Source: Ctenosaura bakeri
Lineage: Eukaryota; Chordata; Lepidosauria; Squamata; Iguanidae
Direction: 5' to 3'
DNA length: 64,000 bases
Assembly: GCA_948474755.1 (NCBI GenBank)
Contig: CAOLHI010001812.1
Span: 124,001-188,000 of the forward strand
The first letter of the stretch is position 1. The number at the start of each line of letters is the position of its first letter. A program made the translations under genes and the position numbers. Shown one piece after another: positions 13,201 through 22,200 of this stretch. The notes below the pieces were generated by a model. That model saw only the letters and a list, made by a program, of their open reading frames with translations. It searched no databases and was not told the origin of the DNA.

Positions 13201-16200
13201 ACTGTCTACCCTTTTATCTTACATAAGTGTTAAGCAACCACTTTTATGTTTTTTTCCCAAACTTTAAGGGGTTTTAGATGTCCTTTTGCTGTTTCTTAAA
13301 GTGGTCCCTTACCCATGCCCACTGAATTTTATGTTTGTATAGAAATATGATTTGAAGGACAATGTATAAAATCTCTCAATAAAAACTAAGTAAAACAAAA
13401 TCAATGGCAGCTCTTTCATTATGTCACTTTAGTTCTTCTCTAATCATGGGGGAAACCCCATAATCCCAAGGTCTTTTAGCCATGTATCCAATGCAAAGGA
13501 AACTGATAGTGCTGATCACGTGGTGGAGGCCAAGAGTGGCTTATGCTGTTTTGTAATATATTATTGAACAGAAAGATGGCTCCTGGAATGAGAGGAAGCT
13601 CATTCCTTATCATATATTCTGTTTGCTGTATGTTGTCTGCATTATTATTTATATGTGGTCTGGAGGAGGCACGTATGTCATGTTGGTGGCTCCAGCACAT
13701 CTATAAATTTTGACCTGTGCTTGTTGAGTCAGTCAGTCATTACTACTATATGATATGAAAGCACAATGACATTGGAGTTTAATATTTAAAACTGTGGCCC
13801 TTTCCACATGAGACGCCATAAACAGAACTTTCTGTAGTTAAGGCAGATTCTCTTGTAAACACAGTAGTGACGCCACATTCCACATCTCTCTGCATCAATG
13901 CGCATAGAAGTGGAGTGTCTCTTCTGCATTGCAACGTCCTAGTCCACCCCCTTCGCCCGCCTTTCCCATGCCCTGCCCCACCGACCCAATTGGCTTCCTG
14001 CTAGCCCCGCCATTTTCTTAATGCAAAGTAAAGTGCATTTAACGTTTCCACATTGAGGCGGCAAATGGGATGTATGCGACAGTTTTTTTTCTGCAGTTCA
14101 AATAATATGTCCTAGTGACACATGTGGATGGGACAACTACTGGATGGCTACAATGTCGTGCGAACTGTGGTCCCTGAAACAACTACAACCTGTAGCTCCT
14201 GCATTTGAGTGATGCCGTGTGGAAGTGGCGTGTAACTCGCTACATTTGAATCATATAAGTGGAAGAAACAGGTTTATTTGTTCAAAAATCTTTCAGCATT
14301 ACCACCGTTAAACAACTTTGTTAAACTGTAGTGAGGAGGAGGAAGGATGGTGCTGTATGTTTTTGTTCTCTCCTTTTGTTGCTAAGGTTAACATCGAGGA
14401 TGACAAAGGAGTGCTCTTTGGAAACTGGGATCTGATGGGAGAGGACAATACATGTGGAAGCGGTTTGTGTCCTTGGGAATGGAAAGGAAGTGTCCGAATT
14501 CTGAAGCAGTATTATAGAACAAAAAAGTCAGTCTTATATGCCCAGTGCTGGGTTTTCTCTGGTGTGCTTACCACAGGTAGGACACAAAGTTTGGTATCTA
14601 TCTGCTAAGAATGTAGGTCAACATAATCTCCTTATTCAGAAGTTGAATATCTTGGAATATCAGATGCTTGGAAAGAATGTTCCCCCTTAATCTCTGTTAC
14701 TAGGCCAGCTAGTGTCAGAAGCAGGATAATGGGTTAGATACAGCTTTTTCCTAACCTTTTTTCCTAAACCTGTGGTCCAGCTGCTCCAATATTTATCTTC
14801 TCCTGGGTGCTCCAAACAGGCCAGGCTTGTACCTGCCAAGCTAGAAGGGAGTCCAGTCCCTTTTGCACAAATCCCTACCTCTCCAGAAAGCACCACTGGG
14901 TCTTGTTGAAGAGGGACCAACAAGCCAGCAACCTCCTGCTGATATCTTTCTCTGTATTCTAGTCATGCGATGCCTGGGGATTCCAACCAGAAGTGTGACC
15001 ACATACAACGCTGGTCGTGATACTGAGAAAAATGTAAACATTGATAAATACGAGGATGAAAAGGGGAATATAATTTTCCCCAAAGATTTTTTCTCCAGAG
15101 ATTTTCCTTGGTAAGTTTCATATCAGAGGAACATTCGTGGGGGTATTTGTGGGGTTCCAGGGGGTGCAAAATGCAGCCTGAGGCAACATATTGGAGTACA
15201 GAATATCCAAAGGTTAGAAAAGTTACTTCTTAATTATATTTCCCACAGTCCCCAGCCCATGCTGGCTAAACAGTTCTGGGAGACATATAGTCTGACAACT
15301 GATTAAATTTTCCCAAGCTGCTGGAATAGCAATCAGTGGCCATTTCCGCAGTAGCCTGTTACAGCACTATGATTCCACTTTCAACATCCTGTGGAATCCC
15401 GGGGTTTGCACTTTCGGGAGGGGCCAGCTGGCCCTTCCCAAAACTGCAAACCCCGGGATTCCATAGGGTGTTGAAAGTGGAATCATAGCGCTATAACAAG
15501 CTACTGCGGAAATGGCCAGTGATGCTCTCAGGAGGGACAAACCCTGTGGACACATTGCCACACTTTATGAATTTTGACTGACCCTTATTGCCATTTTGAA
15601 AACCTGGCAATCCTAAAATAGTAGTTACCCAGTAAAGGAATGCAAGTGAAAGGTGCTCAAGCCACACCCAAAACACACCCACAGGACACTACCTGACCAC
15701 CCAAAAAGCAGCATAAATCAGAAATGAACTTTTGCATCAGAAATTGTAGCTGAGCTAAACCAAGAACGGAGATGATAAACAGCTTTTTTCCAGGTAAAAA
15801 AGAAATACTTTCAGAATGACTTTCACGATTTCACCAGGAGAATAACAGAAGAAGAATGACATCATTTGATAAGCCCCAGCCAAAAGCGCATTTTTTTGTT
15901 GTGTGCCTTCAAGTCATTTCTGACTTAAGGCAAAACTATAATGTATCCTGCTGTAACTGTAGTACAGAGAGTCAGCGTGTTGTAGTGGTCAGAGCAATAG
16001 ATTGGATTAGAGAGTGGTTAGACTCTGGAGACCAGGGCTTGAATCCCAGCTCAGTCACAGAAACCCACTGGGTGACCTTAGGAAAGTAACACTCTCTCAA
16101 CCTCAGGTGAAGGCAAAAGTAAACCCCCTCTGAACAAATCTTGCCAATAAAACTCTGTAATAGGTTCTCCTTAGGGTCACCATAAATCAGAAATAAATCA

Positions 16201-19200
16201 GAAATCAGAAGCTGTGTGAAGGCACACAACAGCAGCAACAATTGTGACATATTTGCCTCATGTGATAAGCCCCTGAGTGTAAGGCAGCTTTCTTTATTTC
16301 TGTTCACTCATGGTTCCTTTAGCTGCAACCTTGACTGTCGTTTCAGCCTGGGTGGAGAATACTATTTGGTCTTCTCTAATTTCTTGTCTGTTATTCTGCA
16401 GTTATGTCACTTGCAGAGTCATAACAAGAGAGAATAGATCAGTAGCAGGGCCCATACCTTTGGGTGTGGAAGATGCTGAGTTTAGAACCCCATCATTGAT
16501 AACAAAGGTGGCAAGGCAGAGAAAAACCTGCTGAGCCCTTGATAAGCCAATCACTCACAAGAGTAGACAGCACAGGTCAACATAAGACTATGGTATGATA
16601 AAGCAATTTCTTCACATGCCTGTTAACACAGCAGCTAGCACTCTTCTCTCTGGTCTCTGTGAGTCACAAGCAAATTGTTCTGTGCACAGAAATTTCAGTA
16701 CTGTCACGTACATATAAAACTGGTTTAGCACATTATAATTTCCTCCCCAATCTCTGTGGGTCCTTTTACTAATAATTCACAAATCCTGAAAAAAAAACCT
16801 GGTTTAGCACATGAAGCCACAGATCAATCAAACACACATTAGACTAATCTAGTACATTAAGCCACGAGTAAGTCAGATACACCTTCAATTGGTCTAGCAT
16901 TTGAAATAACAAATGAGAACAATTTTTGGTTTCAGTTTTGATGCCTAACTTTCCATAGGAACTACCATGTGTGGAATGACATTTGGATGAAAAGACCAGA
17001 CTTACCAAAGGGCTATGATGGCTGGCAGGCAGTTGATGGCACACCTCAGGAAAAGAGCCAAGGTAAGATTTGATCATGATGGAGAACATAAAAGCCTGGG
17101 GAAAGTAAAAGGTTAAACACTTCTTAGGGTAACATTTGGTTAAATTAAACAAGCCATTTCTACCACATTATTCTTTCACCCTGTGCTGTATTAAATACAA
17201 ATTTGCTTCTGTGAATAAATTTTGCAAGTTTTACTAATGTGTAGTCCTTTGTACAGTTAGGTCTAACCTGAACAGAGGGAGGGAGACAAGAACTAGGAAA
17301 TATGGCCCTAAATCACATTTCATCTCTGTTGGATTAAACCCACTGAATTGATGGAATTTATACAAATGTTTTCAGATTTATATGAGTTCAGTGGATGCAC
17401 TCTGGATGTACTCTGTTTAGGATTAACAAATTGTATTTAATATTTAATATTTAAGCTACAGAGAAGAAACAAAATTTGTACACAACACAGATATCTTTGA
17501 AATGCTTGTTTCATTTCTGGCTTAGCAGGCAGTGGGAGAACAAGCAGTTGAGGATCTGGGTCTTTTTAAATGTGTAGAGTTTAGCAGGAATCCATAAGGC
17601 ATTTACAGTTGATACCAGAGGAACCAGAGTTTAAATGAGTTGGAAGAAATGGGATAAGGATTGAAATGGCTTCATGAAATAATGGGAACAATGAAGACAT
17701 ATTCACTCCAAAGTCTTTTAGGGGTTTATGTTCAAACATCAGGAAATAAGGTTTGCCCGCAGAAACTGGCTATAACATACTACAGACTTAGCTCTGAGTG
17801 CATTTTAGCGTAGGCTGGTTGGCATTAATTTATACTGTCCACATTCCTAGACGCACTTACATACAAAGGATAGTTTTTCAGTGGCTGCTTTTCACCTAGA
17901 ATTCCTGAAACTACACAACACATTAAGGTCTGAAACTATACTTTAATTATTCGTCCTATGTTTGTTTAGCTGCAGATCAGCTGCCATTCATTCCTGGGTG
18001 GACACAGAGGCAATTTCTGTACTACACTCTTATAGCACAATTATTCCACTTTCAACAACCCCAGGATTCCATAGGATATTGAAAGTTGAATAATCGTGCT
18101 ATAAGACTGTAGTGTGGAAATTGCCAGAATGGGAGATTGTGCAGTGGGGACATAAGTTATTAATGCAAGAAGAAAACCAAATAATGTTCTGCATACTCCT
18201 CTACAGGAATTTCTTGTTGTGGCCCTGCATCAGTGAAGGCGATTAAAAATGGCGAAGTAAACTATGACTACGACACCATGTTCCTATTTTCTGCAGTGAA
18301 TGCAGAAGTGGTCTACTGGAAGATAAAGGAAGTCAATGGAGAAGAGACATATGTCCCAGAGAAAAGTAAAGTTGAGAAAATAGGAACAAAAATCGTCACC
18401 AAAGCTCTTGGGGAGGGGAGAGCGTATGAAAACATCATAAATGAATACAAATTTCCAGAAGGTAACCCATACAGTGACGGTTAAGCTTTTCTCACAGAAT
18501 TGAGCAAAAAAGACAAAAAATTCAGGTCATAAGCTGTTTCCTCAGAAGACAAGTTAACCACTTGGCATATTAATCATTGTAAGTATGGTTGTCGTTGGTA
18601 TGTGGAATGGCTCTTTAAAAATGTCCATGATCATCCAGTCTTTCAGGTACAATACACTGGATCCAGATTTAGTCATACTTAAAGTCAATGAAACTTTACT
18701 TGTTTGAATAATTTCAGCTGCATAAAACCAAATAGCTTTCTAGAGATTCAGCTGGCATTCTCAGTTCCAGAAGAAAAATGACCTACCTTCCTTCCTCTGT
18801 TTGAGCAAACCCATAATTATAACTTCTTTATTCATCCCCAGTATTTACTTGTTCTTCAGCCATGAAGCTTCCTTTAAAAATGTGAAGTACAAAAAAAGCA
18901 GTGAGAACAAAGAGATCATAATAATGCATTTTGTTTATTAAATGACAGCGCAACTTTCCATGAAATGGCAATCAGTTTAAGCCAGCAAAAATGCAAAGGA
19001 AGACTAACAGTATGTGTCAACTATACACTAGTTGGACATATGTCCCACTGAACTCAATTGGGCTTACTCCTGGAAAAGCATGCATGGGAATCATATCCTA
19101 AAAGACTAAAAACTGAAAGCCTCAGGCACAGTGGCAGAGATTGGAGTGTGTGGAGGGGGGGTGGGAGGGGGCGGGGCTATAGCACACAGAGCGTGGCCAT

Positions 19201-22200
19201 TGTGTGTAGGGGCGTAGATGGAGTGCATGAGGGCATGGCCAGGGCGCATAGGGGCATGGCTAGGATGCGTGGGGGCATGGCCAGGGCTCCCAAAAACCAT
19301 TGCCGCCCAGGGTGAATCGTCTCACCCCACCTCCATGTGCTACACAACTGCTCAGGCAAACATATGAGTTTTGTTTAGGCAACAAATAAGGATGGTATTG
19401 GGAGGTTATCTCTCTAAAGACTTCCATAGAGGAAGTACCACAATGGAAAAGCCTTGTCACCAAATACTACCTGCCTTACTTTCAGTGCCAAAGGTAGCTA
19501 GAACAGGGCTCTTGTGCCAGGCAGATTTCACACAAGGAAAGTAAATCTTTAGGGCACCCTTGTCTCAAGTTGTTTAGGACTCTATATGTTAAAACCATCA
19601 CTTTATATTCTCTCTGGAAATGAATTAGAACAGTTCCTCCAGCAGCATCTTCTGGCATTAAATATCAAGACTTGGGAGTAAGCAAGGAACCACTATCTTC
19701 CATATCCATCCCAGACAGCTAATCCATAAACATATTGTAACCAATCCTATGTAAGGCTCTCAAGACATCCAGAAGAAACAACTAGGTGACATTCCTCCTA
19801 TCCCTTTCCACAAGATAGATCATTCAAAGCTGAAACCAGACTGGAATGGCTTCAGTTAACTAGCTTATGCCAAGAGAGTTTGTTATTTCCCATAAAACTA
19901 TTTTGACCATGCAGCTGACATTACTATTTCAGACTTAAAATGGTTCTCCTATTTTCCTGTTTCAGACTCTGAAGAGGAAAAGATAGCTATGGAAACTGCT
20001 TTGGCTCATGTAAAGTCTCCCACTCAGGCAGCAGAAAATGTCTTTAAGTCTTTAAAAGCAAGCATTGAACTTGTCTTGGAAAATGAAAATGAAAACGAAA
20101 ACGAAAAGAAAAAACAACTAATACCAGGACAAGCCATTGATCTGAAAATTATTGTTAGGAACAAGTCTGCAGATGCACTGAAAGTTGACCTTTTTGTCTC
20201 TTCCCATTTGGAGTCATATGCTGGAAAAGTACACGCAGAGCTTCCACCCACCCAGAAGACTGTCCGTACAGCAGGCAAGCAAGGTGTGTATGCAAAGTCC
20301 CATGAAGTCATATCCCATGTCCTCTTATTTTGATGGTGAATGTTCACCTCTGTAGCAAACAAGGACCTGCTGTGAGGAATGCTATGTCTGCCACTGCAGA
20401 TCAGAAGAGGACATAGGAATGTCCTTTGTAGTGGCCATTCCTCCTTTTTCTCTGATGCCCTTATAAAGTTTTCCACTTTAAGTGAAAAACATCAGGCCAG
20501 AGAAGAAAATGTAGTTGAGAATAACATGTTCTTTCTCTGTTCTTGGGATTCAGTGGGAGTTACTGCTGCAGATATCAGGGTGAGTGTGTGGGTTGGTTTT
20601 CTGATACCCATAGAGCATTCTTCCTGTACTGGCAGCAATTTCTTAACTTATAGTAGGGTATAATTTTTCTCCCCTTGGAGTCTCTAATACAGGCCAGGGT
20701 AAACGTTGCACATTTATATCCACTGTCTTAGGCCCTTTCCACATGTGTGAAAATAAACGGGCAAAAACAGGACTCACTGGCTTTCTTCTCCGTCTGGGTG
20801 AGTCTGTCGGGACAAGGAGCAGTGTGAGCTCATCGCTCCACACTGCTCCGGTGTCCAAAATGGCGGCTTCTGGTTGGTGGAGGCTCTCCACCAACTGGAG
20901 AAGCTCGCCAGCCTAAAGCCCGCCCCCGGCAGATCTGCAGGCACGCACTTGCGCACACCTGCAAATCTGCACCAGAGCGCGGCGATGGAGCGACACGGGG
21001 TCGCGCCCTCCATGCTTTTTAAAAAACTCTAAAAAGAGGTTTTTAAAAAACACACTGCGTGACCAGTTCCGGTCGCTCCGGAGTGAACTGAGGTATGGAA
21101 CTACAAAAAGTAGTCCGCCCCAGTCCACTCTACGGTGCAGAAGACCTCCATTGGAGGTGGCTCTGCACCGTTTTAATAGCCTGGTGCGGAAAGGGCCTTA
21201 GTTTCTCCCCCTACTTCTGGGTGGTCCCAGTGATCATATTTGAAATAAGAGTGTGAGCTTTGCCACTGAGGTTTTCTGTTGATTTTTGCTCCTTCATTAC
21301 ATTGCTGATCATCAGAATAAATATTATTTCTTCTCCTCCACCCCGCTTTTGTTTAGGGTTATAGCATTAAACTGGTATAGGTAGCACTATGATTTTTTTT
21401 TTTAAAAAAAGGACAAAACAGGGAAGGTGATATACTAGGAAGGAACATGGGGGATGCTGAGTTCATCAGTCAGTCAATCACTTTATTTATACCTGCCTTT
21501 CCTCCCAAACTAAGATTTGAAAAGTTTATAGTGGAGATTGTGAAACTTCGCTAACATCACAGTTTAATGACTATACAAGCATCAAAGCAGTTTTCTGCTG
21601 ATCTTGGTTTCCTGATTATAGCTTGGATTGAACAGTTCTTTTTCTCTTCCTTTATTTTGCAGTTACTCTTCTAAAATGGTATAGGACTTGACTATGGGGA
21701 AAAATTTTAAAATGTGTGAGACAGGGAATGTGGATACTGGGGCAGAGCATGGTGGGAGAAATTGAGTTCATGGAGGATGTGGCTGGGGAATAGCAAGAAA
21801 GCATACCAAGTAGGAACAAAGAGCTATTGATAAGAAACAGGATAAGAATTTTGGTATGTTTAGGATACTACTGGATGCAGGAAAGGAAACAAACATTACA
21901 TGCTATAAAATCCTGAAACAGACAGCTCCAACATTTACTGCAATTATTGGGTAGTCTGGAAGAGACCTGAGATTTTGGATTCAAGAACATGTTTAGGAAG
22001 GGTCCTCTTCTCAATCAGTCTTGCAAGCAGATAACATCTTCCAAAAACACACCCACATGTGTCAGGTTTCCCACTTTTGTGCTGTGTTCTGTGTATACTC
22101 CTTTTCTCGACTCTTCTTTGTATTGATCCAGATACTCTAATCACCCAGACAATATCTGTTAAGGATTACATGAAGACATTGAGTCTGACAGAGGATGAAC

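Noticed and set aside
15966..16060. tRNA-like A and B boxes in the SINEs as tRNA genes
   Set aside because: They lack a foldable acceptor stem and are followed by a SINE body and tail. The same structure is repeated in several orientations.
20731..21197. CpG-rich block as a promoter of an unknown gene in TGM4-A intron 11
   Set aside because: It has transposon ends, a TTA target duplication and a second copy at 57598, so it is a mobile element rather than a local promoter.
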